Of a stretch of DNA of 64,000 bases, positions 26,097 to 40,200 are shown one piece after another. The notes beneath the pieces are model-generated. The model was not told the DNA's origin and made no database searches. It saw only the letters and a list, made by a program, of their open reading frames with translations. This stretch comes from Burhinus oedicnemus. Lineage: Eukaryota > Chordata > Aves > Charadriiformes > Burhinidae. Every line of letters starts with the position of its first letter. The first letter of the stretch is position 1. Position numbers and translations under genes: made by a program. The stretch spans positions 1-64,000 of the forward strand of contig VFFE01007738.1 in assembly GCA_008921705.1 (NCBI GenBank), given 5' to 3'.

Positions 26097-28712
26097 TATG
26101 GCATGAAATCAAATTAGTCAGACTATTCAAGCAAATGTAATGAAACCATCTACCTTTACGAAGAACTATTTTCTAATTAGAAAAAAAAATGTCATTAAAA
26201 TCAGCAACACTGAAATATTTGCTTTTAACCACAGAAAAATTACCATGATTTACCTTCTTTCATTCAAAGTTGTTTTCCCAGCTATGTACTTCACTGTGTT
26301 TATGTCATGTTTATTTTAGTAGAAGAAAGATTAATTTTTTAGGCATTAGTACAACAAACAGTTTAGACTTAAAAGACCTTCCCAGGGCTTCTGTTTAAAA
26401 AAGACGGAAAGTTACAACTACAGGACCTATGGGGATACCAAAATGGTGTGAGGGTGGTGCCCCTGATGTAAGGATTGTAATGTATAAACTGAATAAGCTT
26501 GTAAACAAAATCGGACACATATACCTGTGACAGAAATCTGTCTGTGGAATCAAAGAGCCCTTTGACAAATGACATCTAACTAGATCTGAAAGCTGATGTA
26601 AGCTACATTCAGTTTTAAAATAATGGCATTCTTAATAGTGAGAGTAACTCATTAATGAAACAAAATAATTGTAACACATTTGAAGGTTTTGCATTCTTTT
26701 ATTCCAGGGTGATAAGATTAAATAAGGTACAATTTTCAAAGAAAAGCACAGGGTCATGATTTATTTTTTACTCTCTGTTTTTATTCTTTTCTTTTTTAGG
26801 ATGACTGAAAAAAAGGATCACCTCACCTAATTTCAGCTGCTTACAGGCTAGATTCTAGTCTAGTCTCATTTCTAGGCTTCCTTTATAGTTAGCATCACCT
26901 TCAGAAGGAGATTCATCTTCCCTCTTCTGAAGAAATCATTGCTACTTTCAAACAAAGCCACTGTGCAATCCTGGGCCATAACATCAGTAACTGAGGTTCT
27001 GCAATCTGCGACCCCCTGCATAAAAAAATCTGCCAAAGCCAAGTTTTCATTTTCCTAGACCTTTGGCTATTTTCTTCTTACTCATCCACTTAGATTGTGG
27101 TTCCCTCTTATACCTTAAGCACCAACTCCCTCCAGAAGTTCAATAACATGCAAATGACTGCAAGGAGCGGTGGCGGCAGGGGGGCATTGGCCATTGCGTA
27201 GGCTCAGTGGTATCAATGGACCTCATGCTGCAAGTAATGTTTTGGGGGTGTCCACTATACAGTATAAACTATTTTATACTGTTAAAACACAAGCTTCCTG
27301 ACCTTGTTCTTCCAGTTCAGAACAATACAACTGAACAAGGCAGCAAGATTTGCCACGATATTATAAACAGTAGCATGCATTTAATAACACTGTAATTGTC
27401 TTTCTTTTAATTTTCTTCTTTGAGGTTAGACCCAGTTGTCATATCTTGAGTACTAATAAGAGTGCTAAGAATCTTCATATTATCCAGTCAAAGCCAATTA
27501 ATGAACTCCTCAGGAAAAACAACCTATGATAAAATGCCAAAGTAAATAAAATGTCTGGCACTTTCCAACATCTAGTTTTCACAGATAACTTTATTTGACC
27601 AATATTTGGGTTTTTATTTAGGAAGTCTTTAAGAAATATTGTTCCAGGAAGACTTGTGACTAAGTGTAGAGAGGCTAGAAGATGAAGGTGTTTGTAGTAT
27701 CACAATGAACCCATTGATTAATATGAGCAAGAATATATATAAAAGAGAAAAGCAATGAGCTGCAGAATACAGCATGAGGCAGCTTTTCAGTTACTTTTAT
27801 GATCTCTAAAGGGACAGTTTAGCATGGTAGATGTTTACTGAATGACAAAGATACAATACCTTCAAAGTAATAAGACATAAAAATTATTTCTTTGCTGTCA
27901 TTTAAAACAGAAAAATGAAATTAAGTGGATAAAAATTGTGTCAATGACTATATCAAAATAATTCAGCCAACAAGTTTTTCCTCAGGGGTGCAGAAGAGAT
28001 GAAATGGTTGTCAATTAATCTATGTTAAGTGTGCATAGTGCTATATAGAAGTGGGAGAAAAGGTGACACTGTCAGCTAGTTTTCTAACCAGTAATTAAAA
28101 GAGATTAGGATATGCCACTATATGTAGATATTTCAGTAGAAACACTAAACATCTTCCCTGAACAGTTTTATTCTTTGGAAATTTCTGTTTCTAAATGGGA
28201 ATCACTTGGAGCTCTTCCAATTCGGCAAGTCAAGGCAGAGTAGCAGTGAGGTATAACTCCACATCTTACCACCAACCTCCTTAGCCAGGTATGCTCCAAA
28301 GTGTTGAAAAATCTAGAAATATCCATTTCCATCCCATTTCCAGCCTAAGGAGAATATAGGTTTGCTTTCTTCAAGTGCTGGAAAGTCAAACTTTTAGGGG
28401 AAAGAGCTACCTCCTATAAAAACACTTCTACATAGAGATCTGATATAGAGTGATTCTTGCGTTGTCAGTTGATACTCTTAGCATATGGTCATATGCTATT
28501 TTCCCTAGGTAGACAAGCTCTCACAATAAACATTATCTTCCCCAAAGGGAAATAGTAAAACCATGCAAAGATACTACGGCTTCTTAAAAAAATAAAAACT
28601 ATGTGCAAATTCAGTAAGGATGGATAGGTTCATATTACTTTATGAGAAATAATATTTATTTATAGATAGATTTCTTAAGAATATTAAGAGATTTATTAAG
28701 AATATCATTCAA

Positions 28713-28736
28713 GTTTGTTTGTTTGTTTATTTGTTC
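28713..28736. repeat. short TTTG microsatellite
   Basis: About five GTTT units with one change to TATT. Confidence 0.8.
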
Positions 28737-29180
28737 AATTATAGAGCAGACCATAAGTATTTATAGACAGAGGCACTGACAACAACCAGCTTCTGGCAGA
28801 CAAAATGTGACTGAACATACTGCTTGAAGAGCAGCAATATTAATCTTCGCTGTTTAATGCAGCAACCCAAAGAGGCCATCTGCCTGTCATTTGCAAACGT
28901 TTCATAAAACCTACTGAAGCATAGATGTGAATGGCTTGTTGGAACTGTGATACAAGCCAGGAAAAAAAGTCACGTGTATTAATTATACTCATTCCTAATT
29001 GCTCATCCTTTAGGAAATAAACAATACTGTTTCTACTGAACATGAAATAAAAATGTTTAAAAATGCAGATGGGTGTGTGGGCACAATCAGTCGCTTACAG
29101 AATGCTTGAAGAAATTCAAGCCTGACATGTGAATCCCTTATCCGATTATTTGTTCTTCCTGCTCTTGGCTTATGGTAATT

Positions 29181-29219
29181 AAAAAAAAAAAAAAAAAAAN
29201 NNNNNNNNNNNNNNNNNNN
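29181..29219. other. poly-A run followed by a 20-base assembly gap
   Basis: Nineteen A bases (29181-29199) run straight into 20 N (29200-29219), after which unique sequence resumes. The N run marks missing sequence of uncertain size. The A-run suggests assembly failed at a homopolymer or at the tail of a retroposon. Confidence 0.98.
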
Positions 29220-32200
29220 ATGGAAAAAAATTGTGACTTGATATGAATACTTCATTATTGATAAAAGACAAAACAGGCAGAAAGATTTACAAAAAATGAT
29301 GTTTTATTAAGCAAGGCTAGCCTGATTCTTGCAGCCTGACTCATCATTTGGGCATGATGAGGAGCAGCAGAGCTAAGCACACAATACTGGTTCACTGGGA
29401 TCGCTAATGAGAAAGCAAGTACTCGGAGAGAAAAACAAGATCAAGCCAACAGGAGGGACAGTGTTCATGAGTCATATTAGCTCTTTGCTCCCCACAATTG
29501 TCTGCTGAATGAATTTCTGGTCTGCATAAATACAAGGAGAAACTATATAATGATGCTTGCGCTCCTAATCCCAAAGGTATTATTTGTCTCTTGAACTCTG
29601 AGTCTTTGTCATTTCTATTATATTACACTTATTCTGTTTTACAGGCAACTAGCTCCCTTTCAGTGAGCAAGGTTGGGTAATTAGCAGTACTGTCAAATTT
29701 ATGTCTACCAGGGACTTTAATTACTGTAGAGGAGGCCTAGTTTCTTTAGCTGGCAACCAGGTCTGGGACACACTGTTGTGATCCAAGTCTTCTAGTACTT
29801 CATTGTCAGGTTCATAGTACAGAAAGGAAAATGCTCCTAAACTTGATATCTCAACAGATTTCTGTTGCATTGATTTCTGTTTCTTTTTTACAGTATCACG
29901 GTCCCTCTCAAACTGAATGAATGTGGTCAAAACATTCCATAACCTGTCTTTTTACCTGTTTTCTGAAAGGATGAGTCTACATTAGGTAGCTTCTACCAGG
30001 ACCAAACAGATCTTTAGCCAGCTAATTGTGATCAGACCACTAGAAGACATACCAGAGACTAGGATGATTATGGCTTCCCCTTTCTCTCCTACTAGCATTA
30101 TTCAGCAGCACTTGTGCCTGACAACCCCATTCACAGCTCGTCTGGCTCAGTCCCCCAATATGACATTCTTTCTTAATTAACTGATGACTGTTCACAATAT
30201 GTTTTCTACTATTCTGGTCTCGTCTCTCGTTAACAGAAGGGGTTTTGATTGGCTTTTGATCCAAAGAAGCATGTTTTACTTTAGTCTGTTACATTTGCAA
30301 ATAGGACCCATTGTTGGAAATAGTCTTGCAGAATATTAACTGTGTGGAAGATTGTATTTCACAGCAGTGGCCAAAGGCTCAGACACTGCCTGGCAATTAC
30401 AGCTCTGCAGCACTCAGATGGAGGTAAACTGTTTTAAAGGTGATTAAGGATATGTATACATGATTGTGTTAACATGCTCCTGCTGATCAGCTGATCACTG
30501 ATCCATAAATGAGTATGTACATGTTCATACTTGATCCAATGGCAAAGTAAATCCTATTATTTTAACATATACTAATTTTACTACATCAGATAGTTTAAAA
30601 AAATTTATGAAGTACCCAAAATTACATTCAGTCTTTCCCAAATACAAATATCCCAAAACAAAGCAATAACCCACTTCTTCTAAGTTACTACCCACAGCAT
30701 GTTGACTAGTTCCTTCCCAGTTTAATTTAAAGATTTCCAACATCTAAGCTCATCACAGATAATAAATATTATAAGGAAAGTCTTTTGGATCATTCCCAGA
30801 AATGGATTAAAAGAGATGGTCGAATCTACAATTGAACCACACCGTTGAAGTACAGCAGACAGTGGTCTTCAAACTGCAGACCTTCAGGACTGGATAACAT
30901 CTTTGTCACAGTGTTGGAGATCAAGAACGCAAAAGCTCCTATAACCATATTGAATTTGATGGCTACTGCTCTCCTGGTAATGGAGGTCTCCCCTTCTGAC
31001 AAGTTTAAAGCTTTATAATGAGATAAATGCTTCTGGAAAATCTTCTGTGAGATGAAATTATAACCTACTGTTCCACCTGATTCACCTCCCCTGGCATTTT
31101 CCTAAGCAAACAAAAATGTAAGGTATTTTAGAGACCTTCAGGACATAGGATGATAAGCTGAACCAAATTTTGAGGAAAAAAAATGCACTTTTGATCAAAA
31201 ACAACATTCACAGCACCTGTATTAGAAGCTAAGACATTGTGCATGCAATGTAGCTATTCTAAAGCACTGCAAGATGAACAGTGTTGAAATGTACACTATT
31301 TTTACTTCCAGCTCATTGAAGTCTTCCATTGTCATTAATGGAACTGAGTAAAATATTCCTAATTTATTGCCATTACCAGTAGACAATACAGCCTAAATAT
31401 TTATTACCTACACAGCAACGTATGTAAAACCTGACATCCATTGCCTAACAACTTTCCAAATTCTAAGACAAATAAATGAGAGTCTACACTACTCAAAGTC
31501 TACATCAATGCAGATGGTACATTAGTATACAATTAAGACAAGATTTTGCTTCTAAAGATTAAACTTCACCATTCCTTCTCTTAACTGTGGCTCTGTTAAG
31601 TAGTAAAAATAGAAATGTATCAGGTGACAAGACTTGACTAATTTTCCCAGGAAAGATTATAAAACTAAGAAAGCTGTTTTTATTAAGGGAGAGGATCTGT
31701 GTTTTAGCTAGGTATCTCATTCAATTTGGACAGCTCTTCTGAAACTTTTAATTTACCTGTCCTTCCACTCTTAATAGCATTTTCTATTGCAAATGTGATA
31801 GAATTCTGTCAGTATTCTCCTCCTGTTTTCCTAAAGTTAGGGCATTGAACTCTTTTGAGAGGCCCATTGTCTTCTTTTTCCCCTAAAATGGAAAAAAAAT
31901 TTCTCCTGATACAAAGACACTCTGAACATAAGGACTACTTTACCTATGATCAATAATATGTTAGAATATTTTGCTGCCAAGATGTGTAGCACATTTTCCT
32001 ACTTCATTTCAGTATTTCAAAGACAGAGGGGAGCAAGCTTTCAGCTTGCAGATGGATAAGAACTCAGTTTTTAGCTCCTACCTTTCCCTAGTAGGGCTCT
32101 AGCTGGAACAGCTTTCATTTTCTGCTCCACCCTGTATTTTCCCTCAAAATTGGCTTTACAACCCTACTTTTAACAACTGTGTGGCATTAGTTACCAGCTG

Positions 32201-32648
32201 TCTCATGAGACATCTCACTTCCCATGTCTTCCCTTCTTCCTCATTCCCACTTGCATTCCTCATTCCCAGGCTCACAGCCCAAAGCATCTTGCTCCAGGTC
32301 AGAGTTATGCTTCCACAGTGTGTACAAAGGGCAGAGAGACCAGGGCAGAAGAAATCCTGCAGCATTCTCTGTATGCTGCAGAGTCTTGCTTAGCTTGTCG
32401 TACAGCACATATGTACAGAAAAGCCTAACTAGTGGAGGGGCTACTTTTGGCTTATGGTTAAAGGAACCACTGTTGATAGCTCTGCAGAAGTTTCCTTCTG
32501 TGGATCTCCACACCTCTGCCACATGTACAGTGTTTCCAGGAGGAAAAAACGGAAGCTTTGAGAAACTCAGAGAAAAAGACATAAACATTTCAAAATCCCA
32601 TGTACTACAGTGTTCAGTTCCCGGCAGGGAAATGCTCCATTGGCATGA
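29220..32648. other. non-coding DNA, no gene seen
   Basis: No ORF looks protein-like. The 160-codon frame at 32224-32706 runs into the LTR that follows and shows no domain. Confidence 0.65.
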
Positions 32649-32653
32649 ACATT
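32649..32653. repeat. LTR target-site duplication, left copy (ACATT)
   Basis: Exact partner of 33395-33399. The two copies directly flank the LTR ends. Confidence 0.8.
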
Positions 32654-33394
32654 TGTCATGTTTTGGGCTGAACTGGCCACTGAAACAACCGACAGATGCT
32701 CTCTGACCTCTATCCCTTCCGGGAGCGGAGGAAGAGAGAGAAAGAGATTTATGAGTTTAGAAGAAACTAAACTACTTTAATGAAATATTAATAAAATAAT
32801 ATAAAGAAAATAATGAAATATATACAATATATACAAAACAATATCAGGCTCCCAGGATGATGATCATGTCACCGGCAGACGCTGGGAAAGTCCCAGACTG
32901 AACTCAGTGACGTATGGGAACTGCATTACAGATCTGGATTCAGGAATACAGGGATTGAGATCAAAGACAAATGAACAGAGTCCTCCTTGGACACCAGCCA
33001 TTAAAGAAAGAGTCCTGACCCTTTGATCCCTCAGCTTTATACTGAGCATGAGGCAGATGGGATGCAATACCCTGTTGGTCAGTTTTGGGTCACCTGTCCT
33101 GTCCGCTCCTCCCTGCAGGTGTGACGTCTCTACGCTTTCCTCTTCTGACCCTCCAACGGGGCAAATAACAAAGTTGTCTGGCCTTGGGTGTTATAGCAAT
33201 GTGTAAGCAAGAGTCTCTCTGCATACTGTTCCTTGGCATAAGTTAAAAACAATCACATCTTATCACTCTGGGAGCAAACAGAGTCTGGGCAATACGTCAT
33301 TAATTTCAGAGAGTCCAGTTATTTAGAAGAGGTTTAGCTGCAAAGTAAAAACACTGGCCAGAAAATTGGTTCTGTTTTACCTCAAACCAGGACA
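32654..33394 (-). mobile_element. solo LTR of an avian endogenous retrovirus
   Basis: Read on the minus strand the element starts TGTCCTGGTTTGAGG at 33394 and ends in CATGACA at 32654. It therefore has the TG...CA ends of a retroviral LTR with a short TGTC/GACA inverted repeat. Both sides carry the same five bases, ACATT, at 32649-32653 and 33395-33399, which is a target-site duplication. Inside, on the minus strand, is a TATAAA box at 33041-33036, about 355 bases from the 5' end. An AT-rich block lies at 32762-32845. No gag, pol or env sequence and no second LTR are next to it, so this is a solo LTR left by recombination. A 5-bp duplication is usual for ERVL-type (class III) elements, but the exact family needs a library search. 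Confidence 0.85.
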
Positions 33395-33399
33395 ACATT
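33395..33399. repeat. LTR target-site duplication, right copy (ACATT)
   Basis: Exact partner of 32649-32653. An unchanged duplication agrees with a fairly recent insertion, though five bases is too short to date it. Confidence 0.8.
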
Positions 33400-36300
33400 A
33401 CAGATGTTCAAGCATTTTGGTTTTGGTTTAACAGGCTATCTGAAATGCTTTTTTGTTGATCAAAATGTTTTATCTGAAAATTCAAATCTTTACAATTGTA
33501 AACAAATGTGAACATTTCTTCAAAAAGAGGTAATAGAATCTTTCTAACACTTTCATTCTCTTCATATAGTGCTACTGCACTCATGCTGCAGTCAACATAT
33601 AGCTTTAGTCAACTGAAAATGGCTTACTTTTTGATATGTAATATATTATTGCCCAATTGCACTTTAATGACAAGTTAAGTGGAATCGTGAATGTAATGTT
33701 GATATTTATCCATGACAAACATGTTGAACCACACCGTCTTTCCACTTTGTGTTCAGTCAGGTCCCTCTGATGCAGCAACAAACTCATTCTCCCCAGTGGT
33801 TCATGAACTGCATACTGAATAATAAATAACACAAAATAATGACAAGGTCTCTACTCAGGAAATTATTTACAGAGATGCTGCAGATGCAGAGGTGGCAAGA
33901 AGTCAAACTGTGTGCATATACAGTTGGATTTTCCTGCACTGTCTTTGAAGTACTCCTTTGTGTAATCTCCTCCTTCTGAGTTCCTTGACAATAATATCCT
34001 TGCCTCGCCTCTGTTTTTTCCATACAGCTGAACATGCACTCACTCAAAAAGAAGGTTGCCATGAAGTGCTTCTGCTGATTTAGCCAAGTCTAACCATAGT
34101 GAACACAACCTGTGTAGCTCTGAGCTCTGGAGCTGTAGATATTTTGGTCTGAATTCACTTTACCAAATACCCACATGTTCAAAGAGACGCCTGGCCACAA
34201 TATCCTGAGGATTGGTTCCTGTCTTCTGAGGTATTAGGTTTACCACTTCCTGTCTACCACCAGCCTACTTCTGGACTATGGTTAGCTGCAGAAGCTGCAA
34301 GGGAAAGAAGGACTGAGAGCAAGTAACAAATATTCTCTGCTGTACAAGCACAGGTTTCCCACCATAACTAACTTCCTTCTCCATCAGTAGCCCACAGTCC
34401 ACAGGTGCTGGAGAGGCACTTGTCCACACTCTAGAGCTCATGTTGCTTGCTGCAGGCTCCACTTCAGGGCTCAGAGAATGAATTTTTGTGATAGTCAAGC
34501 CAATTGCACAGCCTACTTTTACTCTGTGCCCCTCCACCTTATTTTCCTGGTGCACTGGCACTCTGACTCCCCAGTAATTCAGTTCAGCTCGCTGAAACAG
34601 CCGCCTTTGGAAGTAGCAGAATTTTTTCCCCCTGGGTTAGTTCGCTGATGGTTTGAAAAGCTAACCCAGCTTTGAAAAGGCTGGACCCAGCTGGAGGGAA
34701 GCAGCAGGGATTTACAGCCAGATAGGTGAAGAAGGAGGAACACCACTGTCTCTGTGAAAGCAGCTAACAGGTAAGTTGGTGACAAGATGCCTTACCTTAA
34801 GGGCCTTCTCTTTCTCCTCTTGCAACTTTCATCTCTTTTGGAAGTAAGGGAGAGTTTATAATAACAGCTTCTTCCCCAGAATATTTTATCTTCATGTAAG
34901 AGTGACATAAAAAAACAATTTTTCTGGAAGAGATTGTTCACCTTGCTATCTGCATGTATTAAAATATTTTGTGTGTATCTAAGATACGAATGATCTTCTA
35001 CTGCCCACTGGGAAAATATCACTTCTATGTGTCTTCTCTATGCTAGAATTTAAGCAGGAATAGACATTTCTCATCAAATGAATATATGTAATATTTTACC
35101 AACAACTGAATTCAATCCATGATTCAACCTAAAAAATCCATACCACTGTTTTTAGATTAATATTTGAAATTAATAATGGCCCCTCACAGAGCACATACCA
35201 AGAGGCAAAATTTCCAAAGCCCTCATGCATCTTGGAGAATGCATCACTTGCATTTTACTTAGAATGAAAACTTTGCTGCCTGGCCAAGTTGCTTGACGAT
35301 TATTTTGTTAGACTCTTAACAGATTAAAATTGTTGGTGTTACTAATAATCTGTAATGTTCCTCTACTTTTATCTAAATATTGTTTAGGTTAATTATAGTT
35401 TATATTTCATAAATATGTTTCAAATTAATTTAAAATTATGATGAGCTTTATTAAGATTCAATAAAAAAATAAAACTCATTAATTAATAAATAGCCATGTT
35501 TATAGAATCAGAGTCATTCCCCATTTCCTGGATGGAGGGTACTTTTTGAACTTGGTACGGAATCAGTGGCAAAATACCTTTAATCTTTTATGTCAACTCT
35601 AGCTTCATAAATATGATACAGTTCCATGTAACTGATTAAGGAGTTGAATCACAGTAATGGACAAAACACTAATATTTCTCATTTTTTCCAGTTAGCAACA
35701 ATTTCTTTTTTTCTGCTTAACAAGATCACATTTGGTTTCATTTCTGTTTTTCTGGTTTTCAGCCTTTTGTCTTTCTTAGAGGGGGTTTCTATAGCACAGA
35801 CAAATGTCCAAAATGATCCCATACAGAGAATTCTCAAGCATAGGTTAAAAGAAATTGAAATGTACATTTCATTCCATGGAAAATGAAAATGTTAAAAAAC
35901 ATGCAAGAAGAATGAAATCACATTAGAAGAATTATTCTTTTGAAAGCAATGATTAAGAAATAGTGTTGGCATAGGTGAATGAATTAAATCAACTGCTTAT
36001 TCTTCGTTCTAAGCAGGATCATAGCTTTACTTTCAGCTCTTATGAGAAAATATAACACTAACTGAACTTAATAATTGTCATGAATCTATCTTCGTGTTAT
36101 TAAGATGTATATTGGAGAGATTATTAATTGCATGCATTACGTGGAAGATACTTGCTAGCTATTCTCTGTCAATGCTTTCATATTTTACTTACTATCAAAC
36201 AAACTTTAGGTGATGGCTGAATTTAACATACTGAGAACACTACTGGGATGTGGAGAGACCTCCAAAAAATTGCACAGAAGGAAGTGCCAAAGTTTAAAGT

Positions 36301-37171
36301 TATATAGCAGTTTCCAAAGAGGTAGATCAACAAAGTGCTTGCCACTATTCCAAATATAAAGTACTGAATTAAATGCCTAAAAACAAAAGAGAAAAACACT
36401 GCCAGGCCCCCAGTTACTACCCATACCAACCACAACAAATTCTAATCATTGTAGTAGTACAAGTTTGCAGGAATTTTAAAGAGAGATGGAATATATTGGC
36501 TGGTTGTCTGGAACAGAAAGTGACTAAAAAGTTAAAACTTTTTTTTCTGGACATTGTCTTTTTGCTCATGAATCAGATTATTTGGTTGAAAAACGAAAAG
36601 TCAAGAAAGTGATAAATCTTGTATTCTTCTTCCAGTTCAGAAATAAAAATGAGATGGAGAGGATCTATTAATTCTAATCTTTGAAAGACTTGGTCATCTC
36701 CTGATTCAGTTAAACCATTAAGTACAGCCAGTATTTCTTCCATATGACAGAGCAATTTAAGCACCTGATATTTTTATTGCTTTTATTAAAGAAGTGAAGA
36801 AGGGTTTCTAATTCAATAGAAAGGAAATCTGGTTTGCATGTAAGTGGATCCTAATTTCCAATCAAATACAGCTTGCCACAACTTCCAAGATATATATTAG
36901 TGATTAAGCAATGAAGAAATATAATGTTTACATTTTTTCTTGTTGAAAACACTTAAAAAGCATTTATAAATACATGTAACTGTAAAAGTTCTTCAATTTA
37001 AAGAGGTTTTATCTTTTGGATGTCAAGGTTAATCTTCAAGCGCAAAGGTTAAATTTGACTGAAAGTCAGAATTCAAATGAGTTATATTGGGAATATCATT
37101 ATACAGAACCCTCATTGAAATTTAAATATGCAAAAAAGGTTAAAAACAAATACATAATTTAAGTTTTCCTG

Positions 37172-37201
37172 ATCATTGATTCAAATCAGTGAATCAATGA
37201 T
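37172..37201. repeat. 12-bp perfect stem-loop with nearby direct repeat
   Basis: ATCATTGATTCA at 37172-37183 pairs exactly with 37190-37201 across a six-base loop. The motif ATCAGTGAAT then occurs twice, once in the loop and right arm and again just after at about 37206. A small region of stacked inverted and direct repeats built from one unit. Confidence 0.8.
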
Positions 37202-40200
37202 TTATGATCAGTGAATTAAATCGCTTAGATTAAATTTAATTAACAGGCATAGGGCAGACAAAGGCTGAAGTGTGCATTGTGATAACTGAGAACTTGGAAG
37301 TGAAACAAGCAGACTTTTCTCTGAGAATCCAAACATTGAACTGCTATTGTGTAAATATTAAACACAATCCTCACATTATCTTTGAATAAAAATATTGACT
37401 TTCCAAAGAAGTAATCAAATAAATTAAATAATTAAGAAACTATGCTTTCATTTCCAGTTGCAATGTTACGATAACAGTGTAAAAAGGCAAATTAATTATT
37501 CTTTTAAGTCATGGATAAGTTAAAATGTGCCATACAATCTTCTGAACTTCAATGTCAGTAGGTTATCAAATGCTCCAGTTTGTTGGAGATTAAACCAGTG
37601 ACATCAACCATAGCCTTTTTCTAATTACACAAATAATGTAAGCAGTAAAGCCCTGGATTACACTTCTTCCTAAAAGTAAGCAATCTTCTGTTCTAATTCT
37701 GGCTTGCACTAAGCTTGAATCAAATTATATGCATGTTAGACATATCCAGGATAAACACACAATTTCAGAATCAAAAGAATTCCTCACAGTTGCATGTTCC
37801 GCTCTTTTTCAGAAAGACTCTATCTCAGGAATGTTTATTGCTACTAAGTAAAGCTAGATCAATTTTTAATTAATCATAAAACAGAAATAGGGTTTTTTTA
37901 TTTATTACATGCAGAAGGGCTTTTTTTTCCTACTCAAACGTACTCAACCTTGAAGCAAAATTCCTAACCAGAGATGCCTTCCTGCGTCATGTGTTGACAT
38001 GATGTAACAGAAAAGCATAACAATGAATTTTGACATGGGTTTTTGTCAGGGTCATGCTGAATTCTTAGCATCTTGGAAGGCCTTTGTCTTCCACGCCTAT
38101 CTGAAAAATGCATATGTCAAAGATATATCCAGAGACAATGACTCAAAAAGAAACCATACCAAACCAAGGTTAAAACAACCCAGTGGTTACTATGGGTAGG
38201 GTGAGTAAATATTGAAAGAAACTGTCATGGGAAGTGGTGGACACTCCTGTTCTTACTATTGATAATTCGTGCCTGAATACATTGCTGGAAAACACATCTT
38301 ACAAGTAACTGTTATTGGAGGGGTACTCGTGAATCTCTCTGCTTGTTTGCATAGAAAAAACAAAAAGGCATCGTAGTCCCTTCTTTCCTTGAAGCATATG
38401 TAGTAAAGAAATAGTGCTGAGTGTTACAGACATGATCCTGCCGCTGGTTCTGCCCCTTTAAGTCAAATAGTTTTCATTTATGTCACCATATTTGATAATG
38501 CGTTATGTGCATGTCTCTGTGCTTGGAAATTAAGTACTGGCTAATGATAATTTTGATGATGGTAAATATTAGCTTTAAATTTGGGAAATTAACATTTGAT
38601 TATTAGATATTTAAAAGGAAATCAAGTCTTTCTAAAAGAAATGTTTACCTTGCATTAAAGAGGAGGCCTGCTGTTTTCATTTCTGTGCAAAGCTTAAGAC
38701 ATTTGGTTAAATACTCATTTCAGTCCAGAACAAAGACATCAAAGCTAAACCCACTCAGGAAGGAGATGGTACTAGGGTTTTTGTTCTGTATTCAGGCTTC
38801 ATTTTCTGGAATCTTGACCTCTTAATACACATAAAATGAATCAGATCACTTTATTAACCTTCAAGGAAAGAATTGGCTTTGTAACATAGCACACATGGTT
38901 CAAAAAGCCCTTTAGAAGTTACATTTCTCACCTCAAAGTAAAAGCAACTATTACATAAATCTAGGGGCTGGGGGGGCGCAGGGGAATGGTGAGGAAAAAG
39001 GCAATAAATGTGCATACTTCTGGTTTTCCCATTTACCTCAAGTCATTTAGAAAGTCTGTCATTATCTGTCTTGTTCCCCATATTTTTCTCCTATGAAATT
39101 ACAATAATCATAGGACCCATCTTCATAAAGTTCTTGCAAATCCATGCATAGGTATCGATATATAAAAGCTGAGCAACATCACTATTATCCCGCTCTTCAA
39201 CTAATTCTTGAAAGGAACAAATGTTGAGCTATGTAAATCAAACAGCATTTAAGAAAAATTAAACGATCAATTCTTTTCTCATGTTTTCATCCCAAAATGT
39301 TGGAAGAGTTCCAAAACTCCACTGAATGGTCCCAAGGTGTCTGGCACAAAATACAGTATTACAAAGCACTTTGTCCTCTGTTCACCCATGAGAAAGTAAC
39401 CCAAGTTTGTCACAAAAACAATTCCTTTGCAGTACTTTCTTTATGACTTGACTGTGAAGAGTTGAGGGCATTTCCCCAGTCAAAGGTTTTCAAGTTTGTT
39501 CATTTCAGCTTTCTCCGTGTTGTTTTCCTTTCCCGGGGGTAGTTGGCCCTAAAAGTGTCATTACTTGAAAGTGGACCTTTTGCCTGAGGGGAAGGTAGAT
39601 CCTCCTGCCTGACATGAACATTGTGGGACACCAAAGGGACTTTTCTGGCTTAACATAACTCTGTGGAAGGTTGGTTGGAGGACTCTTAAAGCAAGAAGAA
39701 AAGGACTTCAACAGTGAAACAAGACAATCTAACACCACAACAACCATTTCACTACCAGAAATGATCCATCAGCCATATCTGTAATTTTTTTGTGATCGTA
39801 GAGGAAAATGCTTCTAAGTCCTTATAAAGCATTTAAATGTCATTGTGAATTAAGTGTTTCAGAGCAACAATTTACTGCCACACAATGTGCTAAGTTTGGA
39901 ATGAGCGTACTGATCCCAGGCCAAACACAAACTCCTTAAAAGCAGCAAAGTCCAGCAGAGCTTCAGATCAGAGTTCAGAACTGCAAGGAGGCTTCTAGAA
40001 TTGTATTTAACCATAGCGGGTAGCTTACTATAAAACATCACCATGCCTTAAATGTAATATATCTCTTTTAAATTCCAAAGTGTCAAGTACTTTCAGCAGA
40101 GGAATTCATGAGGCTTTGTTCCTTGTGGAGCTTGAAATGCTGTATTTCCCCCTGTCGTAGTAACTTCTCTCCTTGTGATGAGCTCCCTTCGCTCGTCACA

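Larger units (their letters stand above)
26022..29180. other. non-coding DNA, no gene seen
   Basis: No supported gene. It holds a 22-bp perfect palindrome at 26075-26096, a 20-base near-palindrome at 28479-28498 and a short TTTG repeat near 28713-28736. Confidence 0.65.

Noticed and set aside
32224..32706. 160-codon + strand ORF
   Set aside because: No domain or signal peptide, its end lies inside the LTR, and several other frames of the same region are also open, which points to chance.
38964..38984. G-quadruplex motif in the G-rich patch
   Set aside because: There are three long G-runs, and a four-run structure is possible only by splitting the longest. It has no gene context.
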